From positions 1 through 13,619 of the forward strand of contig JAHILC010000273.1 in assembly GCA_018897225.1 (NCBI GenBank): a stretch of 13,619 nucleotides of DNA, written 5' to 3'. How positions within the stretch are numbered: position 1 is the first letter of the stretch; the number at the start of each line of letters is the position of its first letter. Shown here piece by piece: positions 1-8,801 of the stretch. Made by a program: the position numbers and the translations under genes. The notes beneath the pieces were generated by a model. That model ran no database searches. It was not told the DNA's origin and saw only the letters and a program-made list of their open reading frames with translations. Source of the stretch: Actinomycetota bacterium. GTDB lineage: Bacteria > Actinomycetota > Humimicrobiia > Humimicrobiales > Humimicrobiaceae.

Positions 1-237
1 GATGAATTAAATTTAAAAAGTTCTGGTATGTGCTCTAGTTCGAGTTCTGGTTCGCGCTCCGGCTCACATCTAAGCTCACTAACAGGTGTGGACAAAAGAG
101 TTTTTCCCCCTGATGCTTTTCATCTTAACCTGTGCGCATATTACAGTTATTTAAAAAATAGACAGACTAATTATAACCTGGATGATTATGGACTGGCGCC
201 ACTTTATGTAAGGGAATTTGCGCCTTTCAAGACATAA
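1..237 (+). CDS. tsaB: TsaB, t6A tRNA modification protein, C-terminal part (5' end outside window)
   Basis: The reading frame is open from base 1, so the gene begins before the window; 78 residues are visible. TsaB is the inactive TsaD paralogue that dimerises with TsaD for N6-threonylcarbamoyladenosine (t6A) formation at tRNA position 37. The call rests on the C-terminal block ending in PLYVREF, which resembles the usual TsaB ending (x-P-x-Y-x-R), preceded by a helix-like stretch after FPPDA, and on the tsaD gene starting one base after its stop. Residues 7-22 are a Ser/Gly/Arg-rich run (SSGMCSSSSSGSRSGS), which is unusual for this family and probably a disordered loop. The catalytic-fold N-terminus cannot be seen. 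RimI, often encoded between tsaB and tsaD, is absent here. A different TsaB-containing fusion is possible because the N-terminal part is missing. Confidence 0.7.
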   Translation, partial: DELNLKSSGMCSSSSSGSRSGSHLSSLTGVDKRVFPPDAFHLNLCAYYSYLKNRQTNYNLDDYGLAPLYVREFAPFKT

Positions 238-238
238 A

Positions 239-1267
239 ATGCAGAATAATTATTACAAATCAGATATAAACATTTTAGGAATTGAGACTTCTTGCGATGA
301 CACCTGTGCGGCAGTTGTTCAGAACGGCAGTAAAATCCTTTCAAATGTTGTTGCCTCCCAGAATTATATTCATGAAAAATATGGCGGTGTTGTTCCGGAA
401 CTTGCGTCCAGGAAACATATTGAAGTAATAACAATAATAATCAAAGAAGCTCTGGAACAATCCGGGCTTGGACTGAAAGACATAAGTGCAGTTAGCGTAA
501 CAAACAGGCCGGGACTTGTAGGTTCGCTGCTTGTCGGGGTCGGCGCTGCAAAATCCATTAGTTACGGCGCCAAAATACCTTTGGTTGCCGTAAATCATCT
601 CAAAGCTCATCTTTATTCAAACATTCTTATCAACCCGGAGCAGGAAGGCGGCTTTATTGGGCTTATTGTTTCCGGAGGGCATTCAAGCCTCTATGTTATT
701 GGGTGCGATTGGAGCATTTCTGAAATCGGCCATACAGTTGATGATGCCGCAGGTGAGGCATTTGACAAAATCGCACGATTTTTAAATCTCGGTTATCCGG
801 GCGGACCAGTAATAGATAAGCTTGCCAGGGAGGGCAATCCATCAATAATTGAGCTTCCCAGGCCAATGCTTGATAGCGGTGATTTTAATTTCAGCTTCAG
901 CGGTCTTAAAACTGCGCTGATCTATAGAACAAGGAGAAATCCTGAAATTATGAGTAAGGAGAATATTCCGCACCTTGTTGCAAGTTTTCAGGAATCTGTG
1001 GTTGATGTCCTGGTTGAAAAAACAATAAGGGCCTGCCTGGAGTTTAAATTTAATGAAATCCTGGTAAGCGGTGGAGTTGCTGCAAACAGCAGGCTGCGAG
1101 AAAAATTTGAAATAAAAGCTAAAGAAAATAATATTGAAGTTCATATACCCCCAATTCCTCTCTGCATGGATAATGCTGCAATGGTAGCGTGCCTTGGTTA
1201 TCACGAATTTATGAGGGGAAATTTTTCAAATCTTGACGTAGATGTCTATTCCAGGAGTGATATATAA
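239..1267 (+). CDS. tsaD: TsaD, tRNA N6-adenosine threonylcarbamoyltransferase
   Basis: This enzyme transfers the threonylcarbamoyl group from threonylcarbamoyl-AMP to A37 of ANN-decoding tRNAs, in complex with TsaB and TsaE in the cytoplasm. The 342-residue product has the full set of family motifs: GIETSCDDT at 14-22, metal-binding His120 and His124 in NHLKAH, SGGHSSLY, the DDAAGEAFDK block, GYPGGP, FSFSGLKT, SGGVAANSRLRE, and Asp311 in CMDNAAM. These match the HxxxH plus Asp metal site of the Kae1/TsaD family. I chose the ATG at 239 over an in-frame TTG at 218, because the TTG lies inside tsaB and adds seven residues not expected in the family. No clear Shine-Dalgarno sequence precedes 239; the one-base gap from tsaB suggests translational coupling. 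Length is normal for the family. Confidence 0.96.
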   Translation: MQNNYYKSDINILGIETSCDDTCAAVVQNGSKILSNVVASQNYIHEKYGGVVPELASRKHIEVITIIIKEALEQSGLGLKDISAVSVTNRPGLVGSLLVGVGAAKSISYGAKIPLVAVNHLKAHLYSNILINPEQEGGFIGLIVSGGHSSLYVIGCDWSISEIGHTVDDAAGEAFDKIARFLNLGYPGGPVIDKLAREGNPSIIELPRPMLDSGDFNFSFSGLKTALIYRTRRNPEIMSKENIPHLVASFQESVVDVLVEKTIRACLEFKFNEILVSGGVAANSRLREKFEIKAKENNIEVHIPPIPLCMDNAAMVACLGYHEFMRGNFSNLDVDVYSRSDI

Positions 1268-1295
1268 AAGTTTTTAAATTATTTTACTTTTTCTC

Positions 1296-1324
1296 TTGAT
1301 TTTTCCTTAACCATATATTATTAT
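1296..1324 (+). promoter_or_regulatory. Predicted sigma-A-type promoter of groES-groEL
   Basis: A -35 box TTGATT (1296-1301) and a -10 box TATTAT (1319-1324) are separated by exactly 17 bases. Transcription would start near 1331-1335, directly at the CIRCE element, which is the usual arrangement for HrcA repression. The boxes are read by eye; no start-site data are available. Confidence 0.65.
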
Positions 1325-1334
1325 TACTCTTGGT

Positions 1335-1361
1335 TTAGCAGTCAGCACATTAGAGTGCTAA
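1335..1361 (+). promoter_or_regulatory. CIRCE operator (HrcA binding site) of the groE operon
   Basis: The inverted repeat TTAGCAGTC-N9-GAGTGCTAA matches the CIRCE consensus (TTAGCACTC-N9-GAGTGCTAA) at 17 of 18 arm positions with the correct nine-base spacer. The only deviation is C to G at 1341 in the left arm. CIRCE is bound by the heat-shock repressor HrcA, whose folding depends on GroEL, giving feedback control of chaperonin levels. The site lies just downstream of the predicted -10 box and 53 bases before the groES start. hrcA itself is not in this window. Confidence 0.95.
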
Positions 1362-1400
1362 AATTTATTTAATTAAATGTGCAAATACATAAAATATTAA

Positions 1401-1407
1401 AAGGAGG
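1401..1407 (+). promoter_or_regulatory. Ribosome binding site that fixes the groES start
   Basis: AAGGAGG lies seven bases before the ATG at 1415. It decides for that start and against an in-frame GTG at 1379, which would place this site inside the coding region and add 12 residues not found in GroES proteins. Confidence 0.9.
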
Positions 1408-1414
1408 TATCGGC

Positions 1415-1702
1415 ATGGCATATAGACCATTAGGAGACAGGCTACTTGTTAGACCAAAAGAAAGTGAAGAAAAGACTAAAAGCGGAATTGTACTTCCGGA
1501 TTCTGCAAAGGAAAAACCACAGGAAGGTTCAGTAATTGCAACCGGCGACGGTGCAAGGGATGAAGATGGCAAAAAAATCCCTATGGAAGTAAAAAAAGGC
1601 GACGTTGTACTTTATTCTAAGTACGCAGGAACAGAAGTAAAGATTGACGACAAAGAACATCTTATCATCAAAGAAAGTGATGTTCTTGCAATTGTAGAAT
1701 AA
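1415..1702 (+). CDS. groES: GroES, 10 kDa co-chaperonin
   Basis: GroES forms the heptameric lid of the GroEL folding chamber in the cytoplasm. The 95-residue product begins [14 protein letters not shown], the typical beta-barrel start. It contains the mobile-loop region [21 protein letters not shown] (about residues 18-38), whose IVL tripeptide contacts GroEL, then the [21 protein letters not shown] segment and the end of the family fold ESDVLAIVE. Length is standard. The start is set by AAGGAGG seven bases upstream. It is the first gene of a two-gene operon with groEL 55 bases downstream, and it should be heat-inducible through HrcA because of the CIRCE element in its leader. Confidence 0.98.
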   Translation: MAYRPLGDRLLVRPKESEEKTKSGIVLPDSAKEKPQEGSVIATGDGARDEDGKKIPMEVKKGDVVLYSKYAGTEVKIDDKEHLIIKESDVLAIVE

Positions 1703-1751
1703 CTGGTAAGTTATTAAAGTTATGTATTTTTTTAGATTATAAGGAGGTTAG

Positions 1752-3398
<1,647 letters not shown>

Positions 3399-3448
3399 AA
3401 TAGTTAAGCCAGATATTTCATTACATATTGTGCTTTTATAGCTAATTT

Positions 3449-3486
3449 AAAGGCTGGTTGGGATTAAAATCCCAACCAGCCTTTTT
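3449..3486 (+). terminator. Rho-independent terminator after groEL (possibly bidirectional)
   Basis: A perfect 15-base-pair stem (3449-3463 with 3470-3484) with a short AT-rich loop is followed by a T run (3482-3486). It lies 50 bases after the groEL stop. On the minus strand the same stem is followed by TTTAAATT, so it may also stop transcripts from the convergent gene at 3541-4851, more weakly. Confidence 0.93.
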
Positions 3487-3540
3487 AGGATTCGCCCGAC
3501 ATGGGCAATAGCTCGGTGTCTTTGTTCTTTATTTTTAAAT

Positions 3541-4851
3541 TTAATGATAATTTATATTTAGATTAACTCCTGCCTGAAGATAAGACCAGCCATCCCAGGT
3601 GTTGTTAAAACTAGATGGCATTCCTGGGTGACTTATCATAATCTGAAATCTGCTTTTACCACCATTAATAGCACTCTGTAGCTGGGTCTTTAGTGTAGCA
3701 GTAGTGCAAGTTATGTTACCGCCTCCAGTCATGTTAAATAATTGAATACCTACTTGCGGAAGGTCAAAGTCTGATAGAACTAGCGCTTCTGCTCCCCAAT
3801 CAACAACACCAACCCACATACCTCCAAAAGTTGCTGGTGGAACTCCATAGATTGAGTTTATATTGAATGTAAGAGTTGCCTGATCTATAGTTTTTCCATT
3901 CAGCCCGGTTATATCAAAACTGATATAACCTCTTACCGCTCTATTCCCAATATAGCCACTGCCTGCTGCTGAATCACCTGCAAATAGACCACCACCAGTA
4001 TTTATCTTTCCTCCCTGCTCAATATATCCACCTTCTGTATTAACTTTTGGCACATCTAAATTTACAACAGCTGTCTCAACACTAACGTCCTTCGATTGTG
4101 TAGCTTCCCCGCCCTTGCCATCTGTTACTTTTAGCGTAATTGTATAAGAGCCTGCAGAGCCAGGAGTTGTCCATTTCATAGGATTAGTACTATCATCGTT
4201 TATAGTACCGCCACTTGTAGTCCATTTATATGTAAGAGTGTCGCCATCAGGATCTGTTGCGTTTGCCGTGACATTATAAATCTTGTTTATTTCAATGGTT
4301 GCGCTGGAAAGGGTTATACTGTTGATAACGGGATTGCTGTTACATCCCCATGTCAGAGTCTTGGAAGCAGTGGCTTCACCTTCAGAGTTCTTGGCTGTTG
4401 CGGTGAGCTTATAAGTTTCACCCCTGTGGATATTGACCTGTGCTTTTTTTGTACCCCAGGCACCGCTGCTGTCATCCCTGCTGAACTTTACGGTAGGAGC
4501 CGGTTTACCTGTCACCACAGCTTTTACCCGGTAGAAACATATGTCATCGCCAGCAGAATAAGTTGGGCCTTCATAGATCTCCAGCTTGATGGCGGGTGCT
4601 TCATTTCCGGATGACTGGTCCGTGGCGCTTGTTTCTTCCGTTTGATCTGTTGTTTCTTCTGTTTGATCTGTCGTTTCATCTGACGCAGACTCCTTACTTT
4701 CACCTACGTCTGTTTTTTCTGTAGCAGTCTCAGCAGTAGTATCAGTAGTAGCGGGCGTTATTATACCGCACTGGTTACATAAGGCTGAAACTGAAAAAAG
4801 AAGTACTACAATTAATAAAGAGATAAGGACATAAAATTTGCTTTTTTTCAT
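3541..4851 (-). CDS. Secreted or surface-anchored protein with Ig/PKD-like modules and beta-rich C-terminus, function unknown
   Basis: I do not recognise the whole protein. The 436 residues start with KK and a hydrophobic segment (about 6-24), a signal peptide or membrane anchor. Cys25 and Cys28 follow, but the preceding SAL is not a canonical lipobox. Residues 32-83 form an acidic Thr/Ser/Glu linker with two copies of TDQTEET (61-74). Residues 85-168 look like an Ig-like beta module (GKPAPTVKFSRDD), possibly with a Cys105-Cys170 disulfide. Residues 172-258 resemble a PKD/cadherin-like module with DPDGDTLTYKW and SYTITLKVTDGKGGEA. Residues 263-436 are Gly-rich and beta-like, containing RGYISFDITGLNGKTIDQATL, reminiscent of DNRLRE-type jelly-roll domains; that resemblance is an inference. 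AGGAG (4858-4862) lies six bases before the ATG. The gene stands alone, convergent with groEL and divergent from plsY. A role in adhesion or polymer binding is possible but not shown. Confidence 0.85.
   Translation of the reverse strand: MKKSKFYVLISLLIVVLLFSVSALCNQCGIITPATTDTTAETATEKTDVGESKESASDETTDQTEETTDQTEETSATDQSSGNEAPAIKLEIYEGPTYSAGDDICFYRVKAVVTGKPAPTVKFSRDDSSGAWGTKKAQVNIHRGETYKLTATAKNSEGEATASKTLTWGCNSNPVINSITLSSATIEINKIYNVTANATDPDGDTLTYKWTTSGGTINDDSTNPMKWTTPGSAGSYTITLKVTDGKGGEATQSKDVSVETAVVNLDVPKVNTEGGYIEQGGKINTGGGLFAGDSAAGSGYIGNRAVRGYISFDITGLNGKTIDQATLTFNINSIYGVPPATFGGMWVGVVDWGAEALVLSDFDLPQVGIQLFNMTGGGNITCTTATLKTQLQSAINGGKSRFQIMISHPGMPSSFNNTWDGWSYLQAGVNLNINYH
4631..4672 (-). repeat. 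Two tandem 21-base repeats encoding TDQTEET
   Basis: The units 4631-4651 and 4652-4672 differ at two positions, and a partial third copy begins at 4673. They lie in frame within the secreted protein gene and lengthen its acidic linker. Such in-frame units can change in number without disrupting the protein. Confidence 0.85.
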
Positions 4852-4889
4852 TTTTCGCTCCTGGCTTAAAATAAAAAATTAATATTGCA

Positions 4890-4916
4890 ATTATATCACT
4901 TTTAAGAATTAGTCAA
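4890..4916 (-). promoter_or_regulatory. Possible promoter of the secreted protein gene
   Basis: On the minus strand, TTGACT (4911-4916) and a perfect TATAAT (4890-4895) are separated by 15 bases, shorter than the usual 17. The leader would be about 30 bases with an AGGAG site before the ATG. The short spacing lowers confidence. Confidence 0.45.
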
Positions 4917-4991
4917 AAAATATCCTTATTATTTAATAATTTTAAGTTTTATTATTTTCAGGGCAATCCCGCCAGTATATATTTTTATAAA

Positions 4992-5020
4992 TTGAATAAA
5001 TTTACAAGTTATAGTATTAT
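4992..5020 (+). promoter_or_regulatory. Predicted promoter of the plsY-guaB3-guaA run
   Basis: TTGAAT (4992-4997) and TATTAT (5015-5020) are separated by exactly 17 bases, the same layout and -10 sequence as the groES promoter. Transcription would start near 5027, some 30 bases before the first plsY ATG. The region is very AT-rich, so chance matches are likely. Confidence 0.5.
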
Positions 5021-5057
5021 TTCTCTTATTGTTTTATCTGATGCATAAGCTCATTTC

Positions 5058-5732
5058 ATGGAGGCAAAACTATTTCCACTAAATATGAATATGATAATCT
5101 TTTATAAAATAATTTTCATAATTGCAGCATACTTGTTTGGGTCTATTCCCATCGCCTACATATGGTATAAGGCAAAAACAGGCGGAGACATCAGAGAACA
5201 GGGGAGCGGTAATGTCGGTGGAACCAATATCGCAAGAACTGTAGGTGCAACTGCAGGAGTAATTACTATTTTAATTGATGTTTTAAAGGGATTTTTGCCA
5301 ATAATGGCAGTTTATTTCTTATTTCCTGATGATTTGATTCTTGTAGCTATAACAGCCGTTGTAGCTGTTATAGGACATAATTATTCGATATATCTTAATT
5401 TTAAAGGCGGGAAAGGCATCTCAACTTCTTTTGGCGCAATAATTGGCTTGTGCAGTTTTCCTTTTGCCGATAGCGCTGTATTAATAAGAATACTGCCCAT
5501 GATTATAATCCTGGCCGTCTGGTTGCTAATTTTTATAATATTTAGAATTGTATCTTTGTCCTCACTAGTTGCAGCAGTTGCTACACCATTATCGTTTTAT
5601 TTTTCCAAATACCCGCTGGCAATAGTTATTGCAGCAATTTTTCTATTTATATTAACATTTATTGCACATAGAGATAATATTAAAAGATTAATTAAAAAAG
5701 AAGAGAAAAAATTGAAGAGGAAGGGGGCTTGA
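5058..5732 (+). CDS. plsY: PlsY, acyl-phosphate:glycerol-3-phosphate acyltransferase
   Basis: PlsY is an integral membrane enzyme that acylates position 1 of glycerol-3-phosphate using acyl-phosphate made by PlsX, the first step of phospholipid synthesis in most bacteria. The 224-residue product has several hydrophobic segments and the three conserved cytoplasmic motifs: GSIPIAYI then GSGNVGGTN (49-57), His107 with FKGGKG (115-120), and HRDNIKRL (204-211). GSGNVGGTN has Gly where GAT is usual. The start is uncertain: the ATG at 5058 has no Shine-Dalgarno sequence, and in-frame ATGs at 5085 and 5091 would give a length nearer many homologues. GGAGG at 5060-5064 is rather far from them. Four bases separate it from guaB3, whose ribosome binding site lies within the plsY 3' end, so the two are probably translated together. 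Confidence 0.95.
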   Translation: MEAKLFPLNMNMIIFYKIIFIIAAYLFGSIPIAYIWYKAKTGGDIREQGSGNVGGTNIARTVGATAGVITILIDVLKGFLPIMAVYFLFPDDLILVAITAVVAVIGHNYSIYLNFKGGKGISTSFGAIIGLCSFPFADSAVLIRILPMIIILAVWLLIFIIFRIVSLSSLVAAVATPLSFYFSKYPLAIVIAAIFLFILTFIAHRDNIKRLIKKEEKKLKRKGA

Positions 5733-5736
5733 TCCG

Positions 5737-6894
5737 ATGGAAGTCGAAATTGGAAAAGGTAAAATGGGCAGAAGAGCTTATGGTTTTGATGAAATATCAA
5801 TTGTTCCCAGCAGGAGAACAAGAGATCCTGAAGATATAGATATTTCTGCCAGTATTGATGATTATCATTTTAAAATTCCCATACTTGCATCAGCCATGGA
5901 TGGTGTAGTAGATGTAAGCATGGCGCTTGAAATGCACAGGATTGGTGGTCTTGCTGTTCTCAACCTGGAGGGGATCCAGTCAAGGTATGACAATGCTGAT
6001 GAGTTGCTGGAAAAAATTTCCAGGTTTTCTGATAGGGAAGCAACAGCAAAAATGCAGCAAATATACAGAGAACCTGTAAAACCTGAGTTAATTAAAAAAA
6101 GAATAAAACAGATTAAAGAAAAGGGCGCTGTTGTGTGTGGCTCCTTAACACCTCAGAAAGTTCAAAAGTATTACGAAGCTGCCCTGGATGCAGGGCTTGA
6201 CATACTGGTAATTCAGGGTACTGTAATAAGTGCAGAGCATGTTAGCATTACAAAAGAACCATTGGATTTAAAACAGTTCATTCCAAAATGCCCTGTTCCA
6301 GTAATAGTGGGCGGCTGCTCGTCATTTTCAACTTCTCTTCATCTTATGAGAACAGGCGCTGTAGGAATACTGGTTGGAGTTGGCCCCGGTGCAGCCTGCA
6401 CTACACGCCAGGTATTAGGTATCGGTGTTCCACAGGCAACTGCGATTGCAGATGCATCTGCAGCAAGAGCAAGGCACCTTGATGAAACGGGACAATATGT
6501 ACTTGTAATAGCTGATGGAGGCATGAGGACCGGCGGAGATTTAGCAAAAGCTATTGCATGTGGCGCAGATCTTATAATGATAGGTTCACCTCTTTCCCGT
6601 GCAAAAGAAGCACCCGGGAGAGGCTATCATTGGGGCATGGCAACATTCCATCCCGATCTTCCAAGAGGGACAAGAATAAAAACAGATGTTGTTGCAAGTC
6701 TTGAAGAAATTTTGGTTGGTCCTGCCCACGAAAATGATGGAACACTAAATCTTTGCGGAGCTTTGAGAACCTCAATGGCTACCTGCGGTTATAAAAATAT
6801 AAAGGATTTCCAGAAAGCAGAAGTTATGGTCGCTCCTTCTATTAAGACAGAAGGTAAATTTCACCAGCAAGCGCAGAAAGTTGGAATGGGTTAA
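5737..6894 (+). CDS. guaB3: GuaB3-type IMP dehydrogenase family protein without CBS domains
   Basis: The 385-residue product follows the IMP dehydrogenase/GMP reductase barrel but lacks the two CBS domains of classical GuaB; a short helical stretch (roughly 80-125) replaces them. The opening MEVEIGKGKMGRRAYGFDEISIVPSRRTRDPEDI and the LVIQGTVISAEHVS segment match the GuaB3 subfamily. The catalytic-loop cysteine is present as Cys221 in GPGAACTTRQVLGIGVPQ. A GADLIMIGSPLSRAKEAPGRG block follows. I cannot find an obvious Arg-Tyr pair like that in the mobile flap of classical IMP dehydrogenases. It lies three bases upstream of guaA, supporting a role in GMP supply or interconversion. Whether it is an IMP dehydrogenase or a GMP reductase cannot be decided from sequence alone. 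A purine-rich GAGGAAGGGGG (5717-5727) serves as ribosome binding site nine bases before the ATG. Confidence 0.93.
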   Translation: MEVEIGKGKMGRRAYGFDEISIVPSRRTRDPEDIDISASIDDYHFKIPILASAMDGVVDVSMALEMHRIGGLAVLNLEGIQSRYDNADELLEKISRFSDREATAKMQQIYREPVKPELIKKRIKQIKEKGAVVCGSLTPQKVQKYYEAALDAGLDILVIQGTVISAEHVSITKEPLDLKQFIPKCPVPVIVGGCSSFSTSLHLMRTGAVGILVGVGPGAACTTRQVLGIGVPQATAIADASAARARHLDETGQYVLVIADGGMRTGGDLAKAIACGADLIMIGSPLSRAKEAPGRGYHWGMATFHPDLPRGTRIKTDVVASLEEILVGPAHENDGTLNLCGALRTSMATCGYKNIKDFQKAEVMVAPSIKTEGKFHQQAQKVGMG

Positions 6895-6897
6895 AAC

Positions 6898-8439
6898 ATG
6901 CAAAATGTTCTTGTAATCGATTTTGGAGGACAGTACAGCCAGCTTATCGCTCGAAGAATAAGAGAACTCAGGGTATTTTCTGAACTGGTGCCCTATGACA
7001 GAGTAATGGAAAAAATAAAGGCAAAGAAGCCGAGCGGTCTTGTTTTTTCCGGTTCCCCGAGCAGTATATTATCCTTATTTTCAGACGCAAAAAAAACCCC
7101 GACAGTGGACAAGGAAATACTGGAGCTCGGTATTCCAATACTTGGAATATGCTACGGCATGCAGCTTATTACCCATCTTCTGGATGGAGAAGTTACAGGT
7201 ACGGCAAACAATGAATATGGGAAAACAAGCATTGACCTAAAGCTAAATTCACCTCTGTTTAATGGTCTTGCCCAATCAGAAATATGCTGGATGAGCCATA
7301 AGGACAGCGTCTCAAAACTGCCGCCGGCTTTTAAAGTTATTGCTTCAACTCCTTCACTTCCAATTGCAGGGATTGAAAACACAAAAAAGAAAATCTATGG
7401 AATACAGTTTCACCCGGAGGTAATCCACACCCCGTCAGGCATGGACATATTGAAGAATTTCCTCTTTGATATATGCGGGTGTTCTTCAAGCTGGACCATG
7501 GTGTCAATAATTGAAAACCAGGTAAAAGAAATAAAAAGCAAGGTAAAAGATGGCAAGGTCATCTGTGCTTTAAGCGGTGGAGTTGATTCTACGGTTGCCG
7601 CAATTCTTGTTCACAGGGCTGTTGGCGAGAAACTTACTTGCATATTTGTAGACCATGGGTTGCTTCGCATGGGCGAGGACGTACAGGTTGAAAAAACTTT
7701 CAGGGACAATTTTAAGATTAATTTTGTTCATATTAAAGCAAAAGACAGGTTCCTTTCAAAGTTAAAGGGTATCAGTGACCCTGAGGCTAAAAGAAAAATA
7801 ATAGGAACTGAATTTATTCGCATCTTTGAAGAAGAAGCAAAAAAGATTAAAAATGCTGATTACCTTGTACAGGGAACTCTTTACTCTGATGTAATTGAGA
7901 GCGGGACCAGAGATGCTGCAAGAATAAAATCGCATCATAATGTTGGTGGACTTCCAAAAGACATGAAACTAAAATTAATAGAGCCATTAAGGCAGCTTTT
8001 TAAGGATGAAGTAAGAAAACTGGGGATTGAGCTCGGGCTTTCTGAAGAAATAGTCCGGAGGCAGCCTTTCCCAGGTCCGGGGCTTGCAATAAGAATTATT
8101 GGCGATGTCACCGAAGAAAGGCTCGAAATATTGAAAATGGCAGACAAAATAGTTCTTGAAGAAATCAAGCGGGCAGGCCTTTATGAAAGCATCTGGCAAT
8201 CTTTTGCTATCCTGCCAGGCATAAAGAGTGTTGGAGTAATGGGGGATGAAAGAACTTATTCATATCCAATAGTACTCAGAGCGGTTAGCAGTGAAGATGC
8301 CATGACTGCAGATTGGGTAAGGCTTCCATACGAAGTACTTGAAAACCTGAGCAATCGTATAATTAATGAGGTAGAAGGAGTTAACAGGGTAGTATATGAT
8401 ATAAGCTCAAAACCTCCAAGCACTATCGAATGGGAGTAG
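6898..8439 (+). CDS. guaA: GMP synthase (glutamine-hydrolysing)
   Basis: GuaA aminates XMP to GMP using ATP and ammonia from glutamine, the last step of GMP synthesis. The 513-residue product is complete. It has an N-terminal class I glutamine amidotransferase domain with the triad Cys85 (GICYGMQ), His172 and Glu174 (QFHPEV). The ATP-pyrophosphatase domain follows with the PP-loop SGGVDST at 227-233. The C-terminal dimerisation domain contains [15 protein letters not shown] and ends in the conserved KPPSTIEWE. The start ATG lies three bases after the guaB3 stop, and the two are clearly co-transcribed. The GG-rich end of guaB3 (GGAATGGG) probably serves as a weak ribosome binding site. No anomaly is visible. 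Confidence 0.99.
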   Translation: MQNVLVIDFGGQYSQLIARRIRELRVFSELVPYDRVMEKIKAKKPSGLVFSGSPSSILSLFSDAKKTPTVDKEILELGIPILGICYGMQLITHLLDGEVTGTANNEYGKTSIDLKLNSPLFNGLAQSEICWMSHKDSVSKLPPAFKVIASTPSLPIAGIENTKKKIYGIQFHPEVIHTPSGMDILKNFLFDICGCSSSWTMVSIIENQVKEIKSKVKDGKVICALSGGVDSTVAAILVHRAVGEKLTCIFVDHGLLRMGEDVQVEKTFRDNFKINFVHIKAKDRFLSKLKGISDPEAKRKIIGTEFIRIFEEEAKKIKNADYLVQGTLYSDVIESGTRDAARIKSHHNVGGLPKDMKLKLIEPLRQLFKDEVRKLGIELGLSEEIVRRQPFPGPGLAIRIIGDVTEERLEILKMADKIVLEEIKRAGLYESIWQSFAILPGIKSVGVMGDERTYSYPIVLRAVSSEDAMTADWVRLPYEVLENLSNRIINEVEGVNRVVYDISSKPPSTIEWE

Positions 8440-8482
8440 AGTTTTATATAAATCAATTCTAAAAATTACAAAGTGGGGATAT

Positions 8483-8767
8483 ATGGAAGATGATTTTAAA
8501 GAAAAATTAAAAGGGTATAGAGAAGAAATTAACAAGACTGACAGGGGAATTGTAGATTTGCTGAATAAAAGAGCTGAGATAGTTCTTCTGATAAAGAGGA
8601 TGAAGGAAAAGCATGATATGCCTCTTTATGATGCAAAGAGGGAAGAGGATCTGATGAATAATATAGTAAGCTATAACAAAGGTCCGCTATATAATGATAA
8701 TATAGTTCAGATCTTTGAATCGATACTGAGAAATGTTCAGATTCTTGAAAAGGATGAAACTCTGTAG
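8483..8767 (+). CDS. aroQ: Chorismate mutase, AroQ class, stand-alone
   Basis: This 94-residue all-helical protein converts chorismate to prephenate, the branch point to phenylalanine and tyrosine. The pattern YREEINKTDRGIVDLLNKRAEI followed by DAKREEDL is the AroQ fold. Likely active-site residues by comparison with the E. coli P-protein mutase domain are Arg13, Arg30, Lys41, Asp50, Arg53 and Glu54. The usual C-terminal Gln could be Asn84 or Gln86, which I cannot resolve by eye. There is no fused prephenate dehydratase, dehydrogenase or DAHP synthase domain. It lies 43 bases after guaA and 34 bases before the DAHP synthase gene. GTGGGGA ends three bases before the ATG, a closely spaced weak ribosome binding site. 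It could act partly as a regulatory subunit of the neighbouring DAHP synthase (inference). Confidence 0.92.
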   Translation: MEDDFKEKLKGYREEINKTDRGIVDLLNKRAEIVLLIKRMKEKHDMPLYDAKREEDLMNNIVSYNKGPLYNDNIVQIFESILRNVQILEKDETL

Positions 8768-8801
8768 CTGGTGCCGAAGTCTTAATAAAGATAAATAGTA
8801 A

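Noticed and set aside
1379..1414. GTG start extending GroES by 12 residues
   Set aside because: A perfect ribosome binding site at 1401-1407 and the family N-terminus both point to the ATG at 1415.
3494..3506. Small hairpin GCCC-GACAT-GGGC as a terminator
   Set aside because: The stem has only four pairs and no adjacent T run on either strand; the strong hairpin at 3449-3486 accounts for termination.
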